DNA from: Bradyrhizobium diazoefficiens
GTDB taxonomy: Bacteria > Pseudomonadota > Alphaproteobacteria > Rhizobiales > Xanthobacteraceae
DNA length: 64,000 bases
Assembly (NCBI RefSeq): GCF_018129965.1
Contig: NZ_JAFCKW010000006.1
Location: forward strand, 186,001 to 250,000
Direction of reading: 5' to 3'
This document shows positions 28,191-36,217 of this stretch, piece by piece. Below the pieces are notes generated by a model. The model ran no database searches. It saw only the letters and a program-made list of their open reading frames with translations, and was not told the origin of the DNA. Both the position numbers and the translations under genes were made by a program. Within the stretch, counting starts at the first letter, position 1. Each line of letters begins with the position of its first letter.

Positions 28191-29270
28191 TTACGGCCTG
28201 ATCACCGTCATCTTGAACGGACCGGCATTGGCCGCTGCATGTGCGACCGCCTCGTTGGCGTGGTCGAGGTCGAACTCGGTCGCTTCCGTGTGATCCAGCC
28301 GCAGCAGGCCCGAACGCACCAGCGCGATCAGGCGCGTCGCAGCGTCCGGTGGATACATCCAGACGCCGTGGATCGTGATGCAGTCGCGCATGATCCAGTT
28401 GTAGGGCAGCTCGAGGCCGGGGCCGCCGAGCATGCCGACACCGCCCATCAGCACGACGCGCCCGTAGGGGCGGACGGTCATGATCGCCGCGCGCACGACG
28501 GTCGGGCTCACCGAGGGCGGCATGATGTCGAACACGCAGTCGATCGGCCCGGGGGAAGCGCGCTTCATTCGCTCGCGGTCCTCGTCCTCATTGCCGGTGA
28601 GCTTGACCGGCCTGACGCGGCTCCCAAAGCGGCGGACGAGGTCGGCCAAAATCGTCTCGTTGCGGCCCGGCGCCACCACGCAGGCCGCGCCCATCGCGAG
28701 TGCCACAGCTACGGCCGCGCTTCCGAAATTGCCGGTGGCGCCGCTCACCAGCACGATCTCGCCGGGCTGCAGCCTGGCGGCGAGGAAGCCGCCATAGGCC
28801 ACCAGCATGGTCCCGATGGCGCACCATTGCGTGGCCTCTGCCGGCGTGATCTCGCCGAGACGTTTGACATTCTCGGTTGGCACCATGATCTGCTGGGCGA
28901 ACGAGCCGTGCCGGAAGTGCTTTTGCAGTTTTATCCCTCCTTCGCCGCGGGCGCTCCAGCCCTGAAGCGTGATGTCGGGCGCCTGCACCTCGTCGCGCGA
29001 GCGCACCGTCGGATCGCACAGTACCCAGTCGCCAACCGCCAGGTGCGTCGCGTCGGGTCCGATCCGCCGGACACGACCAATGCCGCCTGAACCCGGGATG
29101 ACGGGCAGGTCGAGCAGATATTTGCGCTCGCCGCTGAACACTTCGTTGGCATAGGACAGCACGCGCGTAGCGACGACGTCGACGATGACCTCGCCGGTGC
29201 CGATGGTTGGTTCGGGAACGTCCTTGATGACGAGCGGCGATCCAAAGGATTTGAGTACGGCAGCTTTCAT
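28191..29270 (-). CDS. MDR-superfamily (quinone oxidoreductase / alcohol dehydrogenase-like) oxidoreductase
   Basis: The protein has 359 residues from the ATG at 29270 (MKAAVLKSFGSPLVIKD), which is preceded by a strong GAGGTGAG site. A longer in-frame extension upstream is antisense to the neighbouring regulator and was rejected. The GroES-like N-terminus shows GTGEVIVDVVATRVLSY and PGSGGIGRV. The Rossmann NAD(P) site is VLVSGATGNFGSAAVAVALA. The usual zinc-binding cysteine/histidine set is not obvious, so it resembles zinc-independent quinone-oxidoreductase-type members. Substrate unknown. It is divergent from the HTH regulator at 29379, which probably controls it. Confidence 0.82.
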   Translation of the reverse strand: MKAAVLKSFGSPLVIKDVPEPTIGTGEVIVDVVATRVLSYANEVFSGERKYLLDLPVIPGSGGIGRVRRIGPDATHLAVGDWVLCDPTVRSRDEVQAPDITLQGWSARGEGGIKLQKHFRHGSFAQQIMVPTENVKRLGEITPAEATQWCAIGTMLVAYGGFLAARLQPGEIVLVSGATGNFGSAAVAVALAMGAACVVAPGRNETILADLVRRFGSRVRPVKLTGNEDEDRERMKRASPGPIDCVFDIMPPSVSPTVVRAAIMTVRPYGRVVLMGGVGMLGGPGLELPYNWIMRDCITIHGVWMYPPDAATRLIALVRSGLLRLDHTEATEFDLDHANEAVAHAAANAGPFKMTVIRP

Positions 29271-29330
29271 GATCTCACCTCGAGGTCGGGTGATGCGGAT
29301 ATGCGCCGTCTTTGCAGGAGCGGGAAGGCG

Positions 29331-29350
29331 TAGTATTATCCTAGTATCCC
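29331..29350. promoter_or_regulatory. candidate operator/promoter between divergent oxidoreductase and HTH regulator
   Basis: In the 108-base divergent intergenic region, the AT-rich block TAGTATTATCC-TAGTATCCC contains the hexamer TAGTAT twice at 11-base spacing (29331 and 29342). That is one helical turn, as expected for a repressor binding the same face. It lies about 30-48 bases upstream of the regulator ATG and about 60-80 bases upstream of the oxidoreductase ATG, and could overlap both promoters. Only the repeat is seen; its function is inferred. Confidence 0.35.
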
Positions 29351-29378
29351 TTGGGCCCTCCATCACGGGAGCGACATC

Positions 29379-30152
29379 ATGGCCGACCCACGCCGCGTCG
29401 AATTCGGCGACTTCCTGCGGTCCCGCCGCGAAAAGCTGACGCCGAAGATCGTCGGGCTGCCCGCGGGCAGCCGGCGCCGCACCACGGGGCTGCGCCGCGA
29501 GGAGGTCGCCCAGCTCGCCGGCATCGGTGTGGACTGGTACATCCGGCTCGAGCAGGGCCGCACCGTCAGCCCCTCCGTCACCACCGTTGACGCGCTGGCC
29601 CGCGCGCTGCGCCTCAGCAAGACCGAGCATGCCCATCTGAAGGCGCTGGCGCGCGACGGCGACAGGCGCGCGTTCACGCGCGAGATCGTGCCGCCGCCGA
29701 TCCAGCGGCTGGTCGAGAGCCTGCCGAATCCGGCCTATATCACCGGGCGGCGCTGGGACGTGCTGGCCTGGAACGAGGCCGCCGAGAAGGTCTTCGCGTT
29801 CGGGCGATTGCCGGAGCAGGATCGCAACACGATGCTGCTGATGATGACCAACAAGCAGACGCGCAAGGCCTACGGCGCCGGCTGGGCGGAGGTCGCCAAG
29901 CGCATGGTCGCGATGTTTCGCGTCACGCACGACGTCTGGGCCGGCGATCCCGCCTTCGCGGAACTTCTGACGCGCCTCCAGCAGGGCAGCCCGGAATTCG
30001 TCAAATGGTGGGAAGCCCACGAGATCCGCAGCACCTCGTCAGGCCTGAAGACCATGTCACACCCGACCCTCGGCGTGCTGCATTTCGAGCACACGAGCTT
30101 TCAGGCCAATGACGATCCTGCGCTGAAGCTGGTGATTTATACGCCTGTATAG
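29379..30152 (+). CDS. helix-turn-helix transcriptional regulator with MmyB-like ligand domain
   Basis: 257 residues. The N-terminal XRE-type HTH reads FGDFLRSRREKLTPK, then RRRTTGLRREEVAQLAGIGVDWYIRLEQGR (about residues 32-61) and SVTTVDALARAL. The C-terminal part (about 95-257) matches the MmyB-like PAS-related domain, with the characteristic PNPAYITGRRWDVLAWNEAA, GSPEFVKWWEAHEI and SHPTLGVLHFEHTSF. Such regulators control adjacent oxidoreductases and in some cases bind fatty acids (family knowledge). It is divergently arranged with the MDR oxidoreductase. Confidence 0.9.
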   Translation: MADPRRVEFGDFLRSRREKLTPKIVGLPAGSRRRTTGLRREEVAQLAGIGVDWYIRLEQGRTVSPSVTTVDALARALRLSKTEHAHLKALARDGDRRAFTREIVPPPIQRLVESLPNPAYITGRRWDVLAWNEAAEKVFAFGRLPEQDRNTMLLMMTNKQTRKAYGAGWAEVAKRMVAMFRVTHDVWAGDPAFAELLTRLQQGSPEFVKWWEAHEIRSTSSGLKTMSHPTLGVLHFEHTSFQANDDPALKLVIYTPV

Positions 30153-30209
30153 GTCAGTGCCAATTGCATGAGACACCAGACGGTTGGCGACCTGAAGTTT
30201 CCGTAGCGT

Positions 30210-30280
30210 CATGGCTGGGCTTGTCCCGTCTATCCATGAGCCTTCAAAGAACTTGGATGTCCGGGACAAGCCCGGCCGTG
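30210..30280. repeat. imperfect inverted repeat, interspersed-element type, between convergent genes
   Basis: Arms 30210-30236 and 30254-30280 are 27 bases each and near-complementary, sharing the core GGGCTTGTCCCG / CGGGACAAGCCC, with a 17-base centre. The composition and core resemble the short palindromic repeats scattered between genes in Bradyrhizobium genomes (from memory). It lies between the convergent HTH regulator and the methyltransferase gene and may serve as a bidirectional terminator. There is no T-run. Confidence 0.7.
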
Positions 30281-30317
30281 TCGACGTATTGTGGGAGCGT
30301 ACAGGTGTTCGAAGGGC

Positions 30318-31529
30318 TCACCGCGTCAGCTTGAAGATGCTGACGTCGATGGCGTTGTGCCGGAATCCGGTTTCGCAATAGGCGAGATAATATTCCCACA
30401 TCCGGCGGAATTTCGCGTCGAAGCCGAGAGATTCGATTTCAGGCCACGATCCGAGGAAGCGATCGCGCCAGTCGCGAAGCGTGCGGGCATAGCTCAGGCC
30501 GAAGGATTCCCGCTCCGTGACCGTGAGCATGGCGTTGGCGGCATGCTCCTCCACGATCTCGGCAGTCGGTAGCATGCCGCCCGGGAAGATGTGGCGCTGG
30601 ATGAAGTCCGGACAGGTGCGATAGGCATCGAAGCGTGACGGCGCGATCGTGATGATCTGCAGCACGGCCACGCCGCCCTTGACGAGGCTCGACCGCAGCT
30701 TTTCGAAATAGAGTGGCCAGTACCGCTCGCCGACGGCCTCGAACATCTCGATCGAGACGATACGATCGAAACGTCCGACGATATCGCGATAGTCCTGGAA
30801 CAGAATGGAGGCCTTGCCGGCCTCGATTTCCGCCGCGAGGCGCTTGCGGGCGTAGTCCAGTTGCGACCTGGAGAGGGTGACGCCGGTGACCGCGGCATCA
30901 TAGCCACGAACGAGGTGCTCGGCGAGCGATCCCCATCCGCACCCGATCTCGAGAACGCGCTCGCCGCCCTTGAGGCCGAGATGGCCGGACACCCGTTCGA
31001 GCTTGTTGCGCTGCGCAGCTTCCAGCGAAAGCTCATTGTCGTAGATGGCGGAGGAATAGTTCATGCCCTGATCGAGCCAGTGGCGATAGAACTCGTTCCC
31101 GAGGTCGTAATGGGCCGCGATGTTCTTCCGGCTGCCGGTCCTGGTGTTTTCGTTGGCGCGGTGCCGGATCCAATCGAAGAAGCGGGCCGTGCGAGAGCTG
31201 CCGACGCCGGCAAAGACCGTCTCGTTTCGAATGAGGAAGTCCAGCACGCCGACGAGGTTGTTGGTCGACCAATCACCGGCAATATAGCCATCGGAGAAGC
31301 CGGCCTCGCCGGAGACCCAGATGCGCCGCAGCGCCCGCCAGCGATGCACCGTGATGGTCAGTTCGCTGCCGAGATCGCGAGTCCCGAAATCGAGATGCCG
31401 GCCATTGGGCAGCGCGATCCGCAGGTGGCCCGATTGAACCTGGGGGAGCAGCCTTTCAATCATCCGGGTTGCGAGCCGCGAGGGCCCGGAGACGACGTTG
31501 AAGGGTATCAAGGAGGAAACCGACCTCAA
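30318..31529 (-). CDS. Cfa-family SAM-dependent fatty-acyl-phospholipid methyltransferase (UfaM-like candidate)
   Basis: The 403-residue protein belongs to the cyclopropane-fatty-acid synthase family. The SAM motif VLEIGCGWG is at residues 192-200, preceded by the Cfa-type AHYDLGNEFYRHWLDQGMNYSSA and followed by RIVSIEMFEAVGERYWP and FIQRHIFPGGMLP. It would methylate a double bond of a phospholipid acyl chain. It is the third gene of a minus-strand operon, FAD oxidoreductase - DUF1365 - this gene, with 4-base overlaps at each junction. In Rhodobacter sphaeroides a Cfa-family protein in such an operon (UfaM, from memory) makes methylated unsaturated fatty acids rather than cyclopropanes. Which chemistry applies here is inference. 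Confidence 0.88.
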   Translation of the reverse strand: MRSVSSLIPFNVVSGPSRLATRMIERLLPQVQSGHLRIALPNGRHLDFGTRDLGSELTITVHRWRALRRIWVSGEAGFSDGYIAGDWSTNNLVGVLDFLIRNETVFAGVGSSRTARFFDWIRHRANENTRTGSRKNIAAHYDLGNEFYRHWLDQGMNYSSAIYDNELSLEAAQRNKLERVSGHLGLKGGERVLEIGCGWGSLAEHLVRGYDAAVTGVTLSRSQLDYARKRLAAEIEAGKASILFQDYRDIVGRFDRIVSIEMFEAVGERYWPLYFEKLRSSLVKGGVAVLQIITIAPSRFDAYRTCPDFIQRHIFPGGMLPTAEIVEEHAANAMLTVTERESFGLSYARTLRDWRDRFLGSWPEIESLGFDAKFRRMWEYYLAYCETGFRHNAIDVSIFKLTR

Positions 31530-32320
31530 GACTGCATACCTCGACCATTGACGATTTTGACCGCGCCGTGCGCCGGCAGACGTGGATGAAAACGAAAACC
31601 CTTAAGCACCATCCGCAACGCATGCCAATGGATACCCGCGATGACTTTCACGGTCAGCAAGGGGTGGCCGGCCAAAGCCTTGATCAGGGTGGCGTCGGTC
31701 AATTCGTGACGGGTTCCCGAAAGCGATGCCGCAATGACGGTTTTGTCGTCCTCCTTGCCGTGGATGGACACCTCCACCTGCGCGGCCGGAGGCCGGACGC
31801 GAAATCCGTAGGACATGTCCATGCCGAGGAAGGGCGAGACGTAGAATCCCTTGGGGCAATGCTGCTCGACGATCTCCGAGCCGTTCTCGATCTGCGCATG
31901 GACCGGCATCACGTAATTGTGCCGCTCGCCGAAGGTGTTGTGGACCTGGTAGATGATCGCCTCGAGCGCGCCGTCCTGCCGGTTGCAAAAATAGACGCTC
32001 AGCGGATTGAAAACATAGCCGAGGATACGGGGCATGCAGAGCAGCTTGATCGCAAGCTGGTCCGTCTGGCATCCGGCCTGTCGAAGCAAGGCGTGAGCCT
32101 GCTTCTCAAGCGGGACGTCGCTGCCGTCGCCATGGTCGCGGTCGTGGAAGCTGGTGAGGTTGAACCGGTTCCGGGAAAAGAATGTCAGCTTGCTCGAAAG
32201 GCTATCCACCTCGTTCAGATCGAGCAACATCCAGAACACCCGGTAGCGCAGGCGATGCGCGCGGGGCGAAAAGCGGCGGTGAACAACCTGACCAGCATAT
32301 AGGCACGAAGAAAACGTCAT
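31526..32320 (-). CDS. DUF1365 family protein
   Basis: A 264-residue protein starting MTFSSCLYAGQVVHRRF. Conserved DUF1365 stretches are visible: HRLRYRVFWMLLDLNEV near residue 22, the central MPRILGYVFNPLSVYFC, QVHNTFGERHNYVM, and the C-terminal GIHWHALRMVLKGF. No membrane helix or classical cofactor site is apparent. The gene overlaps the FAD oxidoreductase upstream and the methyltransferase downstream by 4 bases each. DUF1365 is regularly found with exactly these two families in ECF-sigma/ChrR-linked operons (from memory), implying a role in membrane lipid modification; the reaction is unknown. Confidence 0.9.
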   Translation of the reverse strand: MTFSSCLYAGQVVHRRFSPRAHRLRYRVFWMLLDLNEVDSLSSKLTFFSRNRFNLTSFHDRDHGDGSDVPLEKQAHALLRQAGCQTDQLAIKLLCMPRILGYVFNPLSVYFCNRQDGALEAIIYQVHNTFGERHNYVMPVHAQIENGSEIVEQHCPKGFYVSPFLGMDMSYGFRVRPPAAQVEVSIHGKEDDKTVIAASLSGTRHELTDATLIKALAGHPLLTVKVIAGIHWHALRMVLKGFRFHPRLPAHGAVKIVNGRGMQS

Positions 32321-33660
32321 GCGGCAAGTCGTCCGCTCTGATCAAAGCTCGCATCATCAATGTAGATGCGACCGGATTCGTTTTCAACACGCCATGGCCG
32401 CCTGACGCCGCCGAGCTGTTCGGCCACAGCGAGCCCCGACTGCAGCCCGTCCTCATGGAAGCCGGCGCCGAAATAGGAGCCGCAGAACCACAGCCGATCC
32501 CGGCCTTGCAGCGACCACAACCGGCGCTGGGCGCTCATGGCCGCCGCGTCGAAGATCGGGTGCTCGTAGCTTTCCTCGCGCAGGATCTGTTGCGGCTCGA
32601 CCTGTGGATTGAGCGTCACGAACAGGTTCTGCGCGGTCGACAGGCGTTGAAGCGCGTTCATCCAGTAGGTCACGGTGGGAACGTCCGTGGTGCCTCGGCC
32701 TCCGATATAGTTCCAGCTCGCCCAGGCCGCCCTGCGCTGCGGCATCAGCACCGGATCGCTATGGAGAACGGCGCGATTCTGGCTGTAGCGGAATGCCCCG
32801 AGCAGGCTCCGCTCCTCGCCGGTGGGCTCATCCAGCATCGCAAGCGCCTGGTCGGCATGGGCCGCGATCACGACCTCGTCGAAATGATCCGCCTGGCCAC
32901 TGCTGTCCCTGACCTCGACGCCGTCCTGGCGGCGCCGGATTGCGTCCACACCCCGGGCGAGACGAATGCGGTCCCTGAAGCGATGGGTCAAGGCATCGAC
33001 ATAGGTGCGGCTGCCGCCCACGACCGTCCGCCATTGCGGCCGGTTGCGCAGGCGCAGCAGGCCATGATTGTCGTGAAAGCGAATGAAGGAGGCTGCAGGA
33101 TATTGCAGCATCAGCCTCGGCGAGGACGACCAGATCGCAGCGGCCATCGGCAGCAAATGGTCGCTGCGGAAGACCTCGCCGTAAGTGCCGGCGTCGAGAT
33201 ATTGCTCCAGCGAGGAGAGGTCGTCGAGCGACGACAGATCCCGTGGCGCGTCGCGATAGAAGCGCCAGAGATCGCCAAGCATCGACCAGAATCTCGGCCG
33301 AAAGACATTGCGGCGTTGGGCAAACAGCCCGTTCAGGCTGCTTCCCGAATATTCCAGCTCGCCTTCCTTGAGGGAGACGGCGAACGACATCTCGGAGGGG
33401 TGCGTCGGCACATCGAGATGGGCGAACAGCGCCGTGAGGTTGGGATAGGTTTTCTCGTTGTAGACGATGAATCCGGTATCGACCGGAACGACGCCGTCGG
33501 GCGTATCGACCTCGACGGTGTTGGAGTGACCGCCCAGCCGTCCGTCCCGTTCATAGACGGTCACGTCATGACGTTGGCTCAGCAGCCACGCCACGGACAT
33601 TCCGGAGATGCCGGTTCCAACGACCGCAATCCGCTTCCGCGGTCCGATTTCACCCTGCAT
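32317..33660 (-). CDS. FAD/NAD(P)-binding amine-oxidase-family oxidoreductase (possible fatty-acyl desaturase)
   Basis: 447 residues. The dinucleotide fold RIAVVGTGISGMSVAWLL (about residues 10-27) is followed by the acidic ribose-binding VYERDGRLGGHSNTV. VPVDTGFIVYNEKTYPNL and the C-terminal WFCGSYFGAGFHEDGLQSG are typical of the protoporphyrinogen-oxidase / phytoene-desaturase-like superfamily that accompanies DUF1365 and Cfa genes. It is first in its operon, about 50 bases downstream of a TGATCC-N16-CGTATC promoter-like site. In the furan fatty acid pathway a desaturase (UfaD) acts on the methylated acyl chain. Assigning this protein to that step is a hypothesis based on family and context. 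Confidence 0.87.
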   Translation of the reverse strand: MQGEIGPRKRIAVVGTGISGMSVAWLLSQRHDVTVYERDGRLGGHSNTVEVDTPDGVVPVDTGFIVYNEKTYPNLTALFAHLDVPTHPSEMSFAVSLKEGELEYSGSSLNGLFAQRRNVFRPRFWSMLGDLWRFYRDAPRDLSSLDDLSSLEQYLDAGTYGEVFRSDHLLPMAAAIWSSSPRLMLQYPAASFIRFHDNHGLLRLRNRPQWRTVVGGSRTYVDALTHRFRDRIRLARGVDAIRRRQDGVEVRDSSGQADHFDEVVIAAHADQALAMLDEPTGEERSLLGAFRYSQNRAVLHSDPVLMPQRRAAWASWNYIGGRGTTDVPTVTYWMNALQRLSTAQNLFVTLNPQVEPQQILREESYEHPIFDAAAMSAQRRLWSLQGRDRLWFCGSYFGAGFHEDGLQSGLAVAEQLGGVRRPWRVENESGRIYIDDASFDQSGRLAA

Positions 33661-33716
33661 CCGCCCCCCGCCCTCGTTTTTACTTGCGCCAATTCGCTGA
33701 TCTGCTCATCCAGATT

Positions 33717-33744
33717 GATACGGATGAGAAGGGGCTTTGGATCA
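33717..33744 (-). promoter_or_regulatory. ECF11 (RpoE-ChrR) type promoter for the FAD oxidoreductase operon
   Basis: On the minus strand TGATCC (33744-33739) is followed by a 16-base spacer and CGTATC (33722-33717). The next 57 bases lead to the ATG at 33660. It has the same elements and spacer as the divergent plus-strand copy at 33758-33785 and the DUF2177 copy at 36245-36218. TGATCC with CGTA is, from memory, the target motif of ECF11 sigma factors controlled by the anti-sigma factor ChrR. Confidence 0.75.
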
Positions 33745-33757
33745 GGTCCACCCGCGG

Positions 33758-33785
33758 TGATCCAAGGCCCCTCCGTATGCGTATC
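33758..33785 (+). promoter_or_regulatory. ECF11 (RpoE-ChrR) type promoter for the DUF1295 - methyltransferase operon
   Basis: TGATCC (33758-33763), a 16-base spacer, then CGTATC (33780-33785). The two divergent -35 elements are separated by only 13 bases, so two polymerases would be arranged back to back. Similarity to the minus-strand copy extends into the spacer (AAGGCCCCT versus AAAGCCCCT). The DUF1295 start lies 145 bases downstream, leaving a leader of about 135 bases. Confidence 0.75.
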
Positions 33786-33930
33786 ATGTTGTATGCAAAC
33801 CACCAGTGCAGCGGCGAGGCCCGGGTCCCGCGGAGCGCCGCCAGTCCCGGAGGCAGAGGCGCCGGTCATGGGCCCTCGGCCCTGTGCCATGATGGGCCAG
33901 TCCCCGATCACCACTTGCAAGGGGGTCTGA

Positions 33931-34749
33931 TTGACCGCGTCCACATTCATCCTCGGCCTGGCCTGCGTCTCGGCAGCGCTCTGCGCCATCATGTCCATCG
34001 CCTGGCTGGTCTGGCGCGCGTCGCGAAATTCGGGGTGGGTGGACACCATCTGGACCTTCGGTCTTGGCCTCGTCGGATGTGTCGGCGCCTTGACGGCCGC
34101 ACCGCTGCAGCTTCGCGGCGTCCTGGTCGCCGCGATGGCGGCCATCTGGGCGATTCGGCTCGGGTCGCACATCGCGCTGCGCACGCAGGGCATCACCGAT
34201 GATCCGCGCTATGCCAAGCTGATCCGGGACTGGGGAGCGAACGCATCATCGGGCATGTTCTGGCTGTTACAGAAGCAGGCGATCGTCAGCATTCCGCTCG
34301 CCCTGTCGATGTGGCTTGCGGCGAATGCCCCGGGTCCGGCCCCTGTCGCGCAAGCCGCTGTCGCGATCCTGATTTTCGTCGTGGCTGTCGCAGGCGAGGG
34401 ACTGGCAGACGAGCAGCTTCGGCGGTTTCGCCGGGACCCGGCCAACAAGGGGAAGATCTGCGACATCGGGCTGTGGAGTTGGTCGCGTCACCCCAACTAC
34501 TTCTTCGAGTGGCTCGGCTGGTTCGCCTATCCCGTGCTCGCCATCGACCTCGGCGGACAGAACCTCTGGGGCTATCTCGCGCTGGCAGCCCCGCTCTGCA
34601 TGTATTGGCTGCTCGTCTATGTCTCCGGCATCCCTCCGCTTGAGGAACATATGCTGGCAGCCAGGGGCGATGCTTTTCGGAAGTACCAGATGAGGACGAA
34701 TGTCTTCTTTCCATGGCCGCCGAAGACATCCATGGGAGGCCAGCGATGA
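33931..34749 (+). CDS. DUF1295 family membrane protein (steroid 5-alpha-reductase-like)
   Basis: 272 residues from a TTG start, preceded by AAGGGGG at about 6 bases. About seven hydrophobic segments are visible. The C-terminal signature GLWSWSRHPNYFFEWLGWFAYPV (split here as RHPNYFFEW at about residue 187) and FRKYQMRTNVFFPW place it in DUF1295, related to isoprenylcysteine methyltransferases and 5-alpha reductases. It overlaps the next methyltransferase by 4 bases (ATGA). In the cluster context it may act on the modified acyl chain, for instance as oxygenase or reductase. That is inference. Confidence 0.88.
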   Translation: MTASTFILGLACVSAALCAIMSIAWLVWRASRNSGWVDTIWTFGLGLVGCVGALTAAPLQLRGVLVAAMAAIWAIRLGSHIALRTQGITDDPRYAKLIRDWGANASSGMFWLLQKQAIVSIPLALSMWLAANAPGPAPVAQAAVAILIFVVAVAGEGLADEQLRRFRRDPANKGKICDIGLWSWSRHPNYFFEWLGWFAYPVLAIDLGGQNLWGYLALAAPLCMYWLLVYVSGIPPLEEHMLAARGDAFRKYQMRTNVFFPWPPKTSMGGQR

Positions 34750-35780
34750 TCCTGGCAGAGACGGCGATCCGGCTGGGCGAGGCGCTGCCATGGCCAGATC
34801 GCGTCAGCGCGGCCGTCATCGGCCGCCTGGTCGAACGCACGCGCCGCACCTTGGCGCAATCCGGCAGCGGCTCTGACGCCAGTTTTGCGCGCGATATCGC
34901 GGCGCTGCCGATCGCGATCAACACGGCCGAGGCCAACAGCCAGCATTACGAGATCCCCGCGCGGTTCTTCGAGATGATCCTCGGCCCGCAGCGCAAGTAC
35001 TCCTGCTGCTTCTATGCCGACGATCGCGAGAGCCTGGCGCAGGCCGAAGCGCGCGCGCTGGAGATCACGGCCGGGCACGCGAAACTGGCGGATGGGCAGG
35101 ATGTTCTCGAACTGGGGTGCGGCTGGGGCTCCCTATCGCTGTGGATGGCGCGGCACTATCCGCGCTCACGCATCACCTCCGTCTCCAACTCGGCGTCGCA
35201 GCGCGACTTCATCCTTCGCAAGGCCGAGGCGGCGAACCTCCGCAACCTGTCCGTCATCACGGCCGACATGAACGAGTTCGTGCCCCAGGGCAGTTTCGAC
35301 CGTGTCGTCTCCGTGGAGATGTTCGAGCACATGGTCAATTGGCGGCCGCTGCTGACGCGCATGCGCGCCGCGTTGCGCGCCGACGGCCTGCTGTTCCTGC
35401 ACATCTTCACCCACAAGTCCGGCTCTTACCGATTCTCTCCGGACAACCGCGCGGACTGGATCGCGCAGCATTTCTTCACCGGCGGCATCATGCCGAGCCA
35501 TGGGCTGATCCGGCAGTTCGGCGATATTTTCGGCGTGGACGAGGAGTGGCAGTGGAACGGCCGGCACTATGAGAAGACTGCCCGGCACTGGCTGGCCAAT
35601 TACGACCGAAACCGCTCGGAAATCTTCCAGGTGCTCAGGCAGGTCTACGGCAAGGACGCGCGCCTCTGGCAGCGGCGATGGCGTTTATTTTTCCTCGCCA
35701 CGGCCGGCCTGTTCGGTCATGCCGATGGCGACGAGTGGGGCGTCAGCCATTACCTGCTGTCGCCGTCGCGCCCGGCGTGA
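34746..35780 (+). CDS. second Cfa-family SAM-dependent methyltransferase (FufM-like candidate)
   Basis: Translation from the ATG overlapping the DUF1295 stop gives 344 residues. SAM motif VLELGCGWGS is at residues 120-129, preceded by QHYEIPARFFEMILGPQRKYSCCFY and followed by VVSVEMFEHMVNWRPLL, HIFTHKSG and HFFTGGIMPSHGLI. It is clearly related to but shorter than the Cfa-type enzyme on the opposite strand (344 versus 403 residues) and lacks most of that enzyme's N-terminal domain. Two distinct lipid methyltransferases in one cluster fit the dimethyl furan fatty acid pathway reported for Rhodopseudomonas palustris (FufM adding the second methyl; from memory). This is a hypothesis. Confidence 0.87.
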   Translation: MILAETAIRLGEALPWPDRVSAAVIGRLVERTRRTLAQSGSGSDASFARDIAALPIAINTAEANSQHYEIPARFFEMILGPQRKYSCCFYADDRESLAQAEARALEITAGHAKLADGQDVLELGCGWGSLSLWMARHYPRSRITSVSNSASQRDFILRKAEAANLRNLSVITADMNEFVPQGSFDRVVSVEMFEHMVNWRPLLTRMRAALRADGLLFLHIFTHKSGSYRFSPDNRADWIAQHFFTGGIMPSHGLIRQFGDIFGVDEEWQWNGRHYEKTARHWLANYDRNRSEIFQVLRQVYGKDARLWQRRWRLFFLATAGLFGHADGDEWGVSHYLLSPSRPA

Positions 35781-35783
35781 AGC

Positions 35784-36188
35784 TCAGGCGTTCGAAAAAG
35801 CGCGAACGGCCAGAAAGCTGACGAGCGCCGCGATAGCGGACGCTGCGGCGCCATAGACGATGTCCAGCACAGTGAGCTGCAGCGTCCAGTTGCGAAGCGT
35901 TGCGAAATTGGTCAGGTCGTAGGTGGCGTAGGCGAGGGCTCCGAACAGCGCGCCATGTCCGATGACTGCGACGGGAGAGCCGGATTTCAATCCGGGCAGC
36001 ACGGCGAAGACCAGAAGCCCGATCGGATAGAGCAGATAGAACGCGATCGCCGGCCCGATGCGGACATCGGTCAGCAGAATGTCCCCAAGCGTCGGCTTGT
36101 AGAGGCGAGGACCCATCAGGCTGAGCCAGACGGCGTCGACTGCACCAAACGGCAGCAGTATGGCGATATAGCCGATCAAATAGGTCAT
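35784..36188 (-). CDS. DUF2177 family membrane protein
   Basis: 134 residues from ATG 36188; a GTG at 36212 is rejected because it would coincide with the predicted transcription start. Four transmembrane helices are visible, and the conserved DUF2177 features are FGAVDAVWLSLMGPRLYKP near the N-terminus and HGALFGALAYATYDLTNFATL in the middle. It converges on the second methyltransferase, with 3 bases between the stops. Its own TGATCC-N16-CGTATA promoter-like site lies at 36245-36218. It is therefore predicted to be co-regulated with the lipid cluster although transcribed separately. Function unknown. Confidence 0.88.
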   Translation of the reverse strand: MTYLIGYIAILLPFGAVDAVWLSLMGPRLYKPTLGDILLTDVRIGPAIAFYLLYPIGLLVFAVLPGLKSGSPVAVIGHGALFGALAYATYDLTNFATLRNWTLQLTVLDIVYGAAASAIAALVSFLAVRAFSNA

Positions 36189-36217
36189 CTGGCGCTCCGG
36201 GCTTGGATTCACAGCAG

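Noticed and set aside
29271..30020. N-terminal extension of the MDR oxidoreductase frame to 609 codons
   Set aside because: The extension is antisense to the HTH regulator. The ATG at 29270 has a strong ribosome site and gives the normal family length.
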